This document shows, piece after piece, positions 1 through 8,900 of a DNA stretch of 64,000 nucleotides. Origin of the DNA: PSRJ01 sp963825305 (GTDB taxonomy: Bacteria > Acidobacteriota > Terriglobia > Bryobacterales > Bryobacteraceae). Below the pieces are notes generated by a model. It was not told where the DNA came from, did no database searches, and was given only the letters and a program-made list of their open reading frames with translations. The stretch spans positions 248,001 through 312,000 of the forward strand of contig CAWGTA010000012.1 of the NCBI GenBank assembly GCA_963825305.1. The letters run 5' to 3'. The position numbers and the translations under genes are program-made. Positions within the stretch are counted from its first letter, which is position 1; every line of letters starts with the position of its first letter.

Positions 1-144
1 CCGCGCGCGAAGATCGGCGGCCCGTTCAGCCAACTCGTGCATCCCACCGGCCTGGCGCTCAATCCCAGGGACGGCGAGATCTACGTCACGGATAGCATCC
101 GAAATGGGCTATTCTCTTTCCTGGTCCCCGAGCTGCTTCGGTAA
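1..144 (+). CDS. C-terminal end of an NHL/beta-propeller-like protein (partial)
   Basis: An open frame runs from the window edge to a TAA at 142-144, giving 47 residues. It contains the pattern HPTGLALNPRDGEIYVTD, which resembles one blade of an NHL or six-bladed propeller repeat (a short turn, then a GEIYVTD strand). The start lies outside the window, so length and full architecture are unknown. It ends 12 bases before the ATG of the diheme cytochrome gene on the same strand, so the two may be co-transcribed and the propeller may belong to the same secreted redox system. The repeat-family assignment is an inference from one blade. Confidence 0.6.
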   Translation, partial: PRAKIGGPFSQLVHPTGLALNPRDGEIYVTDSIRNGLFSFLVPELLR

Positions 145-156
145 AGGGAGAACTAG

Positions 157-609
157 ATGACACGTCTTTCGACCGTCTCGGCGGCTGCTGTCCTGCTGGC
201 GAGCGCCTGCCTTGCCCAGACCACCAGCGCCGTGCTCGACAAAATGATTGCCGCCAAGAAGAGCCAGAAGGAACTAGCCCAATATGTTTTCGACAACCAC
301 GGATGCAAGCGTTGTCACACCGCCGGTGAAAGCGGGAAGCTGGGGTTCACGGAAAAAGGAAAACAACTGACGACTGGATTTGAAGGCTGCGTCCGGATGC
401 TAACGGCGATGAACGTGATCGCGCAGGTGCCTGCGAGTCAGCGATCCGCGGATGAGAGGACGAAGGCGCAGCGCTTTGACGAGTTTGGCTGCACGCTGTG
501 CCACAAGATTGTGCCCGGTAAAATGGGACTCACCGACCTCGGCGCCAAGCTCCGGTATCTGCACCTGGGTTGCGTGGAGGTTGAAAAGCAACTGGCGTCT
601 TCGAAATAG
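157..609 (+). CDS. secreted diheme c-type cytochrome
   Basis: This 150-residue protein has an N-terminal signal peptide (hydrophobic about residues 7-20, with cleavage likely after SACLA) and two haem c attachment motifs: CKRCH at residues 50-54 and CTLCH at 112-116. Each motif is followed by a similar K-(L/M)-G-(F/L)-T segment, so the protein looks like two internal repeats of a very small cytochrome unit. It probably carries electrons in the periplasm. The PQQ dehydrogenase gene starts 94 bases downstream on the same strand, which makes this cytochrome a plausible electron acceptor for it (inference). An AGGGAGA ribosome-binding site precedes the ATG. No exact family name is recognised. Confidence 0.8.
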   Translation: MTRLSTVSAAAVLLASACLAQTTSAVLDKMIAAKKSQKELAQYVFDNHGCKRCHTAGESGKLGFTEKGKQLTTGFEGCVRMLTAMNVIAQVPASQRSADERTKAQRFDEFGCTLCHKIVPGKMGLTDLGAKLRYLHLGCVEVEKQLASSK

Positions 610-637
610 TAGCGCCGGCGATCCTTGTCGCCGGTAC
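609..637. repeat. dispersed palindromic repeat, family R1 (copy 1)
   Basis: The core GCGATCCTTGTCGCCGG follows directly on the stop codon of the cytochrome gene. The same core recurs near 5930 and 46060, and a diverged copy lies near 34765. The element can pair with itself (CCGGCGA with TCGCCGG). It fills the gap before the PQQ dehydrogenase gene. Confidence 0.7.
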
Positions 638-703
638 GGCCACGGCAAGAAGCAGTCCCGGCTCGATCCGTGGTATCGTTCTTCGTCAAGAGGAGACGCA
701 TCC

Positions 704-2764
704 ATGTTCTCGCGAATCTGTCCGTGCATCGTGGTATTCGTTTCGCTTTTGCCGGCCCAGTCTGACAGTAACAATGGCGAATGGCGATCGTACGCCGGAG
801 ACCTCCGAAACTTCCGATATTCACCGCTCGATCAAATCAACGCCGCCAACTTCAGTAAGCTCGAAATCGCCTGGCGCTTTAAGACGGACAGCCTGGGGAA
901 TCGTCCGGAATACAAGCTGGAAGCGACGCCGCTAATGGTGAACGGCGTCGTGTATACTACCGCGGGATCGCGCCGGGCGGCTATCGCGCTGGACGCGGCA
1001 ACCGGTGAATTGCTCTGGGTGCATGGGGAACACGAAGGCGCGCGCGGAGCGGCCTCCCCGCGCCAGCTTTCGGGCCGCGGCCTTTCCTATTGGTCCGATG
1101 GTAAGGACGAGCGCATTCTGTACGTGACCCCCGGCTACCGTCTCATCTGCCTGGACGCAAAAACCGGCGTGCCGATCCGCACGTTCGGGAACAATGGCGC
1201 CGTGGACATGAAGCGCGATGCGGTGTACGGCACGGGCCGGCCCATCGATCTGGTAAATGGCGAAATCGGACTGCACGCAACTCCGGCGGTGACGAAGAGC
1301 GGCGTAGTGCTGGTGGGGTCTTCGTTCCGCGAGGGCGGAACGCCCAAGACCCATAACAACACCAAAGGAATGGTCCTCGCATTCGACGTGCGGACCGGCA
1401 AAAAGCTATGGCAGTTCAATACTATTCCGAGGCCCGGGGAATTCGGGAATGACACCTGGCTAAACGAATCCTGGGCAGTCAACGGAAACACGGGCGTGTG
1501 GACCCAGATGGCCGTCGACGAGGAACTCGGACTGGCTTACCTCCCGGTGGAGACCCCGTCCTCGGACTTCTATGGGGGCCACCGCCCGGGCAATAATTTG
1601 TTCGCCGACAGCCTGGTGTGTGTCGACCTGAATACCGGGAAACGCAAGTGGCATTTTCAGTTGGTGCACCACTCCATTTGGAACATGGACATCGCCGCGG
1701 CGCCGGTTCTCGCCGATATCACCGTGAATGGCAGGCCGGTGAAGGCCGTGCTCGAATCGAGCAAGCAGGCTTTCCTCTACGCCTTCGATCGCGTTACCGG
1801 TCAGCCCATCTGGCCCATTGAAGAACGGTACGTGGAGAAGGGCGACGTGCCGGGCGAGTGGTACTCACCTACGCAGCCGTTCCCCAGCAAGCCGCCGGCT
1901 TTCGATTTTCAGGGAGTCACGCTTGAGAATCTTATCGACTTCACACCCGAGCTTCACGCCGAAGCCTTGCGCATCGTGTCGAAGTACAAGCTGGGGCCGG
2001 TCTTCACGCCCCCTGTGGTGAGCAAAGTGGAAGGGCCGCTGGCAGCCTTTCGATCGTCCGGCGGAATGAATTGGCCCGGCTTCTCCTACGATCCCGAGAC
2101 CCACATCGCCTATGTGCCTTCGTTCGTCTCGCTGCCACCCGTGGGTCTTCTGCCGACTCCCAGCCGGGAATTTTCGGATATCAATTACGTCGAAGGCTTC
2201 GCCGGGACCGGCGTTCGGTATGTATCGGGCCCCGGCGAAAACGTTGGTGCCGATGCACCGCGGACGCCTGCTCCTGTGTCCGCTCCCGCGCCGGCCGGGG
2301 CGGCCACGACGGCGGGCGTCGGCGGCGGCCTTGGTCTGAACCCGCAAGGTTTGCCGTTGTTGAAACCGCCCTATGGCCGCATCACAGCGATCAATATGGA
2401 TAAGGGCGAGTTCGTGTGGCAGATTGCGCACGGGGAAACGCCCGACTACATTCGCAACCACCCCGCACTGAAAGGCGTGACCATTGCGCGCACCGGCCAG
2501 GCCGGCTACGTCGGCGTGCTGGTGACCAAGACTCTGGTGATCGCCGCCGAGCCGCTGGTGACGACGACCGCGGATCACCCGCGCGGCGCGATGCTGCGCG
2601 CTTACAACAAAGCCACCGGTGTAGAGGTCGGCGCTGTTTGGATGCCGGCGCCGCAGAGCGGATCGCCCATGACTTACATGGTCAACGACAAGCAGTATGT
2701 TGTGGTCCCGATCAGCGGCGGCAATTACTCCGGCGAATTCATCGCGTTCCGGCTGCCTGAATAA
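704..2764 (+). CDS. PQQ-dependent quinoprotein dehydrogenase (glucose-dehydrogenase-like)
   Basis: This 686-residue secreted quinoprotein has an N-terminal signal peptide and then an eight-bladed PQQ propeller. The blades carry repeated tryptophan-docking patterns such as ALDAATGELLWVHGEH, AFDVRTGKKLWQF and CVDLNTGKRKWHFQ. This is the family of membrane-associated glucose/quinate dehydrogenases and their soluble relatives, which oxidise sugars or alcohols in the periplasm and pass electrons to quinone or cytochrome c. No N-terminal multi-helix membrane domain is present, so it is probably soluble or peripheral. A low-complexity Pro/Ala/Gly segment lies near residues 520-555, a likely surface loop. 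The ATG at 704 is preceded by AGGAGA. The substrate cannot be told from sequence. Confidence 0.87.
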   Translation: MFSRICPCIVVFVSLLPAQSDSNNGEWRSYAGDLRNFRYSPLDQINAANFSKLEIAWRFKTDSLGNRPEYKLEATPLMVNGVVYTTAGSRRAAIALDAATGELLWVHGEHEGARGAASPRQLSGRGLSYWSDGKDERILYVTPGYRLICLDAKTGVPIRTFGNNGAVDMKRDAVYGTGRPIDLVNGEIGLHATPAVTKSGVVLVGSSFREGGTPKTHNNTKGMVLAFDVRTGKKLWQFNTIPRPGEFGNDTWLNESWAVNGNTGVWTQMAVDEELGLAYLPVETPSSDFYGGHRPGNNLFADSLVCVDLNTGKRKWHFQLVHHSIWNMDIAAAPVLADITVNGRPVKAVLESSKQAFLYAFDRVTGQPIWPIEERYVEKGDVPGEWYSPTQPFPSKPPAFDFQGVTLENLIDFTPELHAEALRIVSKYKLGPVFTPPVVSKVEGPLAAFRSSGGMNWPGFSYDPETHIAYVPSFVSLPPVGLLPTPSREFSDINYVEGFAGTGVRYVSGPGENVGADAPRTPAPVSAPAPAGAATTAGVGGGLGLNPQGLPLLKPPYGRITAINMDKGEFVWQIAHGETPDYIRNHPALKGVTIARTGQAGYVGVLVTKTLVIAAEPLVTTTADHPRGAMLRAYNKATGVEVGAVWMPAPQSGSPMTYMVNDKQYVVVPISGGNYSGEFIAFRLPE

Positions 2765-2773
2765 GGAGGGCGA

Positions 2774-4178
2774 ATGCCAAACCATCGATACCTAACGCGG
2801 CGCGGCCTGCTCGAAACTCTGGCCGGCGTAGCTGGCGTTGCGGCCATGCCCACCACCATCGCCTTGGCCGCGGAACCGGCCAGCGCCGTGATGACCAGGC
2901 TCAGCACTTACATGAGCGAGGCTCAGGGCCGCGCGCTCCCGGGCGACGTGATCGAGAAGACCAAGCACCATGTCCTGGACACGCTGGCCGCGATGATCTC
3001 CGGCTCCGAGCTGCCGCCTGGGCGCGCCGCCATCCAGTTCGCACGCGCGTACGGGGGCGAAAAGGTGGCCACCATCGTGGCTTCGAACGTCCAGTGCGGA
3101 CCCATCGAAGCGGCGCTCGCCAATGGCGTGCTGGCGCATGCCGACGAGACCGACGATTCGTGGCCGGGAGGCTGGCATCCGGGCTGCAACGTGGTGCCCG
3201 CCGCACTGGCAATCGGCGAGCAGTTCGGCATCGGTGGCATGCAGTTCGTGCGCGCGGTAGCGCTCGGCTACGATGTGGGAGCGCGCGTCCTCACCGCCCT
3301 GCGTCCCGGCGTGTTTGACACGCACAAAAGCACGCACAGCATCGGCGGGGTCTTCGGCGCAGCCGCGGCGGCAGGCTGCGCGGCCACTCTCGAACGCCCA
3401 GCAAATGCGATGGCTGCTCGATTACACGGCACAGCAATGCTCCGGCCTCGCCCTGTGGGACCGCGACACCGACCATATCGAAAAAGGGTTCGTGTTCGGC
3501 GGAATGCCGGCGCGCAGCGGAGTCACCTCGGCATTGCTGGTTCACTCCGGCTGGAACGGAGTCGACGACGTCCTGTCGGGAGACGACAATTTCCTGCTGG
3601 CCAACGCGCCTCACGGAGACGCTGCTTTGCTGGTCGATAAACTCGGTGAGCGGTACGAAATTGTACGCACCAGCATCAAGAAATGGAGCGTGGGATCGCC
3701 GATTCAGGCGCCCCTGGACGCTCTGGAGATCCTTTTGAAGCGACGCCCCTTCGATGCTGACCAGGTGAAGGAAGTGACGGTGCGGATGAACCCGGGATCG
3801 GTCGTCGACAATCGCGAAATGCCGGATGTGTGCATTCAGCACATGATCGCGGTCATGCTGGTAGACAAAACCGTGACCTTCCGTTCCGCGCACGATAAGC
3901 CGCGGATGCAGGATGCGGTGATTCTCCGCCAGCGCGCCAAGGTGCGGCTCGATCCTACAGCGGGGCAACCCTTGGTTGTAATCACGCTGGCCGATGGATC
4001 ACGTTTGAGCGAGGATCCCACGGCCGTGCTCGGCACGTTGAACAATCCGATGACGCGCGATCAAGTCGTAGCGAAATGCCGGGACTTGATGACACCTCAA
4101 GCATTAATCGAGCGGATTCTCGATCTGGAGAATGTGAAGAACGTCCGGGAGCTTCGCCCTTTGCTACAACGGGCGTGA
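2774..4178 (+). CDS. MmgE/PrpD family protein (single frameshift near 3390)
   Basis: The protein reads as two overlapping frames that together make one MmgE/PrpD-type protein, the family of 2-methylcitrate dehydratase and related lyases. The first frame (from ATG 2774) gives a Tat-like signal (TRRGLLETLAG) and the N-terminal helical domain with the ANGVLAHADETDD motif. The second frame takes over near 3390, from the AATL codons to NAQQMRWLLDYTAQQ, and runs to the stop at 4178. One extra base, or two missing ones, near 3388-3393 explains the break; there is no slippery sequence for programmed frameshifting. Total length is about 467 residues, normal for the family. It starts 9 bases after the PQQ dehydrogenase stop, so it is probably in the same operon. 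The Tat signal suggests export, unusual for a family whose known members are cytoplasmic. Confidence 0.8.
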
Positions 4179-4182
4179 CCAC

Positions 4183-4641
4183 TCAAGGTTTCGGCGTGAT
4201 TTTGACAACCATGGCCGTGAAGCTCTTGCCCGGCTCCACCTGGAATTGGTGCACTGTGTTCGCCGGTATATAAAGGATGTCACCGGCCGCGATCGGGTAT
4301 TTGGTGCCGCCTTCAATGGACTGGCCGCGCACCTCGTCGGGTCCGGTAGGCTTGCCTTCGACAATCTTGCCGCCCACCAGCACGGTGCCTTCTCCGGATC
4401 GGATGAGCAGCAGATCCGCCTGCTTCATGTGAATTTCCGCTTCGCCATTCCCATTCCGGTAAGCCACAAAAGCGGAGTCCAGCAATCGCTCGGTGCCCAG
4501 GTGCCGCTCGGCATTCAGTTTGGAAAACGCCGACTTATCGAAATCCTTTTGTTGGCTGGAGCTCCAAAACAGAGGCTGGGACGGGTCCGCAGCCCGGAGT
4601 GAAACCAGGCAGGTGATGACAAGCAGAAGGGTGTTTCGCAT
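4183..4641 (-). CDS. secreted cupin-domain protein
   Basis: This 152-residue protein has a signal peptide (MRNTLLLVITCLVSLRA) followed by a single cupin fold. The first cupin strand region is around EAEIHMKQADLLLIRSGEGT and the second around AAGDILYIPANTVHQF, which has the typical G(D)xxxxP(x)xxxH pattern with its metal-binding His. The small size fits a single-domain cupin that binds a metal or small ligand. It converges on the MmgE/PrpD gene with 4 bases between the stops. Substrate and reaction are unknown. Confidence 0.8.
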   Translation of the reverse strand: MRNTLLLVITCLVSLRAADPSQPLFWSSSQQKDFDKSAFSKLNAERHLGTERLLDSAFVAYRNGNGEAEIHMKQADLLLIRSGEGTVLVGGKIVEGKPTGPDEVRGQSIEGGTKYPIAAGDILYIPANTVHQFQVEPGKSFTAMVVKITPKP

Positions 4642-4675
4642 AGCAGGCCATTATAGAGCAACTGTGGCGCGGACT

Positions 4676-4766
4676 CTCAGTCTGCCGCGCCGACACTCAT
4701 GCCGGCGCTTGAAGACTGGTCGAGATGAGTCTCGACCCGGCAGGCAGGAGTGCCTGCGCCACGCTA
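4676..4766. repeat. palindrome-rich intergenic repeat
   Basis: The segment holds several short inverted repeats, including GTCGAGATGAGTCTCGAC and GGCAGGCAGGAGTGCCTGC. It lies between two minus-strand genes and overlaps the stop codon of the gene ending at 4764. The layout is like the other stop-adjacent palindromes of this window, although the sequence differs. Confidence 0.5.
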
Positions 4767-5447
4767 CGGCTGCAGCGTGAGGGTGGCGTTCCCGGCGGCG
4801 CCGGCGTAAACCAACTCGATCGAACGGATGCCCTCAACCTTGCCTCGGTATTGGAAGAAGATCAGTCCGGCCGCGGGAAGCGCGCGCTCGCCTTCCGGCA
4901 GGGCGGCCTTCTGAACCTTCTGCTCCATGGCCCGCTGCAAATCGAACGGCATGTGGACCGGTAGCGGCGCGGCGTCCCCCTGTCCCCCTGCTCCACCGGT
5001 GGTGATGCCGCCCTTCGATTTCTCTTTTTCCTGAACCGGCGGCTGCCATTCCGGATCCTTTAGCGAGTGGAATGCCAACGCGTACGGCTGGGCGGCCAAG
5101 GGCGCCTTCTTCCCGTTGATGCGGAGAGTAAAGTCGTCGATAGATAATTTGAGGCGCGCTTCCGGGGGACCGAAGTAGCCCACTTCGACAACCACATAGT
5201 CTTCACACGAGAAGGTCGCCTGGGGCGTGGGCACGCCGTGTCCTGCGAACTCGGCTGCTACCGTAACCGTGCCTGCCTGAGCATGCGCCTGGTAATCGCC
5301 GGGGGTTGCTCTGGGAGGCATGCCCTTGGCTTCGCGGGCTTGCGCTTCCTTGCTCTGCGCGTCTTGCCCACGCGCACCCGGGCTGAGTACTGCCGTCAAA
5401 ACAGCGACGATGACGACACCGATTCCTGATTGCCTCGAAAACTTCAT
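4764..5447 (-). CDS. secreted hypothetical protein
   Basis: The family is not recognised. From the ATG at 5447 the protein is 227 residues. It has a signal peptide (hydrophobic about residues 8-25), a charged linker rich in K, E, A and Q, and one globular region containing ATFSCEDYVVVEVGYFGPPE and FTLRINGKKAPL, which reads like a beta-sandwich. A lysine/glycine linker (EKEKSKGGITTGGAGGQ) separates this from a C-terminal part with LIFFQYRGKVEGIRSIELVY. The ATG at 5447 was chosen because it begins a good signal peptide; an in-frame ATG at 5468 is an alternative. The stop codon overlaps a palindromic repeat. Confidence 0.65.
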   Translation of the reverse strand: MKFSRQSGIGVVIVAVLTAVLSPGARGQDAQSKEAQAREAKGMPPRATPGDYQAHAQAGTVTVAAEFAGHGVPTPQATFSCEDYVVVEVGYFGPPEARLKLSIDDFTLRINGKKAPLAAQPYALAFHSLKDPEWQPPVQEKEKSKGGITTGGAGGQGDAAPLPVHMPFDLQRAMEQKVQKAALPEGERALPAAGLIFFQYRGKVEGIRSIELVYAGAAGNATLTLQP

Positions 5448-5567
5448 TCCATTCACATTATCTAACATGGCCGGTTCAAAAAGAGACGGCATGTCACATA
5501 CTCTGCGCATGGGAAAGTGTGCAGCCCGGACATTGGTTTCACGCGGGCGAAGGGGGACTAAGGCGGT

Positions 5568-5816
5568 GTGGCGCTCAACCCGGAGGGCCGAAAGATAGCA
5601 AACGTGTGGGATACCGCCAAGGATGAGGCGGCCGGCGAACAGTGCCGCAGCTACGGCGCCCCGAATATCATGCAGGTGCCCGGGCGCATAGACAGAGTTA
5701 CGGCGGATTACGATGAGCGCTTTGGCGCGACGTCGGGGCCATGGACTACGGATCTGTTCGTTGAGGCGGTTTATGCGAGTCTTAAGAATCCGGCGAAGGC
5801 GGTGCGGCGGAACTGA
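5568..5816 (+). pseudogene. remnant of an acidobacterial conserved protein
   Basis: The first 45 codons read LNPEGRKIANVWDTAKDEA and then EQCRSYGAPNIMQVPGR. This resembles the middle of a secreted conserved protein that I recall as frequent in Solibacter-type genomes (pattern L-x-PEGRK-x-A-x-x-WD, GEQC-x-x-YGA, MR-x-PGR). After that the reading loses the family pattern. There is no signal peptide, ribosome-binding site or family C-terminus. It is best read as a decayed internal fragment; the family memory is not checked against a database. Confidence 0.5.
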
Positions 5817-5890
5817 AACGGAACATTTGTTCCAGAACGGTGAGTAAGTCGTTTGTTGTCAGGGCCCGGTTTGAACATTTGTTCAAACGC

Positions 5891-5947
5891 CGACCGGCGG
5901 CGAAGACCGCCGGCGTTAGGTAGCGCTGGCGATCCTTGTCGCCGGCT
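5891..5947. repeat. dispersed palindromic repeat, family R1 (copy 2)
   Basis: This is the longest R1 copy. ACCGGCGGCGAAGACCGCCGG forms one hairpin, and GGCGATCCTTGTCGCC a second, with TTAGGTAGCGCT between them. It sits about 40 bases upstream of the ATG at 5988, inside the 5' region of that gene. Confidence 0.75.
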
Positions 5948-5987
5948 TCAGGCTATACTGGTTTCGATTCGCACCGGGGAGGGGCTC

Positions 5988-7325
5988 ATGTTCACGAAGA
6001 CGCTTCTGGCAGCCCTGACGTTTGGGGCCGCGGCCATGGCGGCGGATTCCTCTGCCATCACTTTCAACCGGGATGTTCTGCCAGTTCTGCAGAAGCATTG
6101 CCAAACCTGTCACCGGCCGGGCCAGGCCGCACCCATGTCGTTCCTCACCTACACCGAAGCCCGCCCGTGGGCCAAGGCGATGAAGACTGCCGTAACCTTG
6201 CGGAAAATGCCACCGTGGTTTGCGGACCCGCAGTTCGGCCACTTCCTGAACGATCATTCGTTGAAGCCGGGCGAGATCGAAGCGATCGCCAAATGGGCCG
6301 ACACCGGCGCCGCGGAAGGTAACGCGAAAGATGCGCCGCCGCCCGTCAAGTGGCCGGAAGGCTGGCAGATTCAGCCGGACATCATTGTGGAGGGCGTCGC
6401 CTATGATGTCCCGGCACGTCCCAAGAACAACGTGGTGGAATGGGTCTCGATCACCGTGCCCAGCGGCTTCACCAACGATACGTGGATCACCTCCGTGCAG
6501 ATCAAGCCCGAACACCCCAACGTGGCCCACCACATCTGCCTCGGATTCAATCCTCACACGCCGGACATCAAGTATTACGACCCGATCTGGCAGGACAAGA
6601 CGCGCGATGAAGATGGGAGCGCGATTCCCGGCAAAGGGCCGACCTTCGCTCCCGCCGTCCCCAACGGCCGCTTCCGCAGCATGTCCGAGGACTGCTACCT
6701 GCCCGGGAATCCGGTTGCGGATTATCGCGATTTCCAGGCGGCCAAGCTGGTGCCCGCCGGCAGCGACATCACTTTGAACCTCCACTACACGCCCAACGGC
6801 ACGGCCGTCACAGATCATGTACAGGTTGGATTCACCGTGGCGAAGGAGCCGCCGCAGCGCCGTTATGTTTCGTTCCTGACTTCCTCTCCTTCCGACCCGG
6901 CGCATTTTGCCATTCCACCGAACGATGGCAACTGGCAAAGCCCGCCCGCGGAGGTCACCTTCAACCAGGACGTGGAACTGGTCTACCTGATGCCCCACAT
7001 GCACGTTCGCGGGAAGGACATGACTTACTCGCTGGTGTACCCGGACGGGCGAAAGGAAGTCGTCCTGAATGTGCCGCACTATGACTTCAACTGGCAACTG
7101 GGTTACAACACGACGATCAAAGTGCCGAAGGGGACTAAGTTGCACATCGACGCGCATTTTGACAACTCACTCAATAACAAGTTCAATCCGAATCCCAACA
7201 AGACCGTTTACTATGGCGAAATGACCTGGGAAGAGATGATGAACCCGTTCTTTGGCGTGGTTGTCGATAAGGACGTGGATGTGAGTAAGATCGTTGCGAG
7301 CGGCCGCGGGCCGGTCGCGAACTGA
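5988..7325 (+). CDS. cytochrome c fused to copper-monooxygenase-like domain
   Basis: This 445-residue secreted protein has a signal peptide (residues 1-19) and a c-type haem site CQTCH at residues 38-42, placed as in the Planctomycete-type cytochrome domains. The C-terminal half resembles the copper type II ascorbate-dependent (PHM-like) monooxygenase fold: it has the HMHVRG pair of histidines, the YDFNWQLGY segment and a TWEEMMNPF C-terminal motif close to the copper-ligand pattern of that family. Haem-bearing fusions of this kind are common in Acidobacteriota and Planctomycetes, but their substrates are not established. The ATG at 5988 follows GGGGAGGGG, which settles the start. The gene ends 10 bases before a large inverted repeat. 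Confidence 0.8.
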   Translation: MFTKTLLAALTFGAAAMAADSSAITFNRDVLPVLQKHCQTCHRPGQAAPMSFLTYTEARPWAKAMKTAVTLRKMPPWFADPQFGHFLNDHSLKPGEIEAIAKWADTGAAEGNAKDAPPPVKWPEGWQIQPDIIVEGVAYDVPARPKNNVVEWVSITVPSGFTNDTWITSVQIKPEHPNVAHHICLGFNPHTPDIKYYDPIWQDKTRDEDGSAIPGKGPTFAPAVPNGRFRSMSEDCYLPGNPVADYRDFQAAKLVPAGSDITLNLHYTPNGTAVTDHVQVGFTVAKEPPQRRYVSFLTSSPSDPAHFAIPPNDGNWQSPPAEVTFNQDVELVYLMPHMHVRGKDMTYSLVYPDGRKEVVLNVPHYDFNWQLGYNTTIKVPKGTKLHIDAHFDNSLNNKFNPNPNKTVYYGEMTWEEMMNPFFGVVVDKDVDVSKIVASGRGPVAN

Positions 7326-7334
7326 TCGTAATAA

Positions 7335-7436
7335 GACCGCTCCCTGCGGTCACGGCTCGGTAATGGCGCCCCGCATGTTACGAGGCGTCTTGTGACGATG
7401 CCATCTGTTACCGAGCCGTGACCGTAGGGAGCGGTG
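7335..7436. repeat. long inverted repeat, family R3 (copy 1), terminator-like
   Basis: The left arm at 7335-7363 (GACCGCTCCCTGCGGTCACG and on) pairs with the right arm at 7408-7436 (reading ACCGAGCCGTGACC then TAGGGAGCGGT), with a loop of about 44 bases. It lies between two convergent genes that stop at 7325 and 7445, so it probably ends transcription from both sides or protects the transcript ends. A second copy lies at 44432-44519. Confidence 0.75.
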
Positions 7437-7444
7437 GTTTGGTG

Positions 7445-8893
7445 TTACTTCTGGGCAACTTCTTTGACGGTGGGCAGCGTCGAGTTATCCCAGCCGCCGC
7501 CCAAAGCTTCGATCAGCAGTACGCTGGCGGTCATACGCCGCGTTTGCAAATCGATCGCGGAACGCTGGTTCTGCAAGGCGATACTCTGCGTCGTGATCAC
7601 TTGCAAGTAAGTGGCGACACCGCCTCTATATTGCGCGGTCGAAACTGTCAGGGAGCGCTCCGCCGATTTCACGGCCTGATCCAGTTCAGTAGCTTCGTCG
7701 GCCAGAACGCGTAGCGCGCTGAGGTTGTCCTCCACTTGCTGGAAGGCTGTCAGCACGGTCTGGCGATAGTTGGCCGCGGTGGCATCGTAGCCTGCCTGGG
7801 CCTGTGCTACCTGGGCAGTGCGCTTGCCGGCGTCAAACAGAATCTGCGCCGCTTGCGGCCCGATGGTCCAGAACCGGCTGGGAAAGGTGATCCAGTTGAG
7901 GAAACTGCTGGATTCGAATCCGGCGGATGCGGCCAAAGTCAGCGTCGGGAAGAATGCCGCCTTGGCGATGCCGATCTGTTGATTGGCGGCTGCAGCCTGG
8001 CGCTCAGCTTCGGCGATATCGGGGCGTCGTTCCAATAAAGCCGAAGGCACGCCCACGGGGATTTGCGGCGGAGGCACCTGTATGGGCGCACGGGGCACGG
8101 TCAGTTCCGCGGGCGGCTTGCCGATCAGCATCGCGATGGCATGTTCCAACTGCGAGCGCTGCACTTCGATTTCGGTCAATTGCGCCTGCGTCGTGTAGAG
8201 CTGGGTTTCGGCTTGCGCCACGTCGGAATCCGAAGCAATGCCGCCGGCATAGCGGTTCCGCGTGAGTACCAGAAATTCCTGGTAGGACTGGACGGTCTCC
8301 CGAAGCAGCGCGGCGTCGCTATCCATCCCGTGCAATTGGAAATAATCCTGGGCGAGTTCCGATTGGTAGAGCAAGCGGGCGTTCTCCAAGGCCGCCGCCA
8401 GGGATTGGGCCGTGTTGGCGCTGGCCGTGATGGTGCGGCGGATGCTTCCCCAGACATCGGCGGTGTAGGAAGCGCTAAATGGAAAATCGTAGGTGCCCAA
8501 CACACTGGAGGGTCCGGCCCGGCTGGAAAGCCGCGAGGAGGCTTGAGAAACGCTGATCGAAGGCGAAGTCGTGACCAGGGGGAACAGGGCCGAACGCGCC
8601 ACACGCACGGCTGCCTTGGCTTCGCGAAACTGCGCCTCGGCCTGCTGCACGTTCTGGTTGGAGATGCTCACTTGTTCTTCGAGAGCGTTGAGCGCGGGAT
8701 CGCCAAAAATTTCCCACCACTTGCCGCGCAGCACGCCATCGCTGGGCTGCGCTTCCTTCCAACCCTTGGGCGGGTCTTCCTTGAAGTTCTGCGGCACTGC
8801 GGTGGAGGGGCGCTGGTACGCGGGGACTTGGAGGCATCCGGCGGAAACCAACGCGAAAGCGGCAACCACGGCGAATTTGACCTGCGGACGCAT
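7445..8893 (-). CDS. RND efflux outer-membrane channel lipoprotein (NodT/TolC type)
   Basis: This 482-residue outer-membrane factor ends the four-gene RND operon. A lipoprotein signal (VVAAFALVSAGC) is followed by the family's early block, in which FGDPALNALEEQVSISNQNV is the usual first helical hairpin. A second, parallel repeat contains LLERRPDIAEAERQAAAANQ, the signature just before the second hairpin. Two outer-membrane-efflux repeats and a lipidated cysteine are the NodT arrangement; trimers form the channel across the outer membrane. The start at 8893 is chosen because it places the lipobox correctly. It begins 7 bases after the permease stop. Confidence 0.9.
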   Translation of the reverse strand: MRPQVKFAVVAAFALVSAGCLQVPAYQRPSTAVPQNFKEDPPKGWKEAQPSDGVLRGKWWEIFGDPALNALEEQVSISNQNVQQAEAQFREAKAAVRVARSALFPLVTTSPSISVSQASSRLSSRAGPSSVLGTYDFPFSASYTADVWGSIRRTITASANTAQSLAAALENARLLYQSELAQDYFQLHGMDSDAALLRETVQSYQEFLVLTRNRYAGGIASDSDVAQAETQLYTTQAQLTEIEVQRSQLEHAIAMLIGKPPAELTVPRAPIQVPPPQIPVGVPSALLERRPDIAEAERQAAAANQQIGIAKAAFFPTLTLAASAGFESSSFLNWITFPSRFWTIGPQAAQILFDAGKRTAQVAQAQAGYDATAANYRQTVLTAFQQVEDNLSALRVLADEATELDQAVKSAERSLTVSTAQYRGGVATYLQVITTQSIALQNQRSAIDLQTRRMTASVLLIEALGGGWDNSTLPTVKEVAQK

Positions 8894-8900
8894 GGTAATT

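Noticed and set aside
3380..3400. Programmed frameshifting in the MmgE/PrpD gene
   Set aside because: There is no slippery heptamer or following structure, and the same kind of break occurs in many unrelated genes of the window.
5916..7157. A 413-residue minus-strand frame opposite the cytochrome/Cu-monooxygenase-like gene
   Set aside because: It has shadow composition (Arg, His, Val, Gly), while the opposite frame has a signal peptide and haem and copper motifs.
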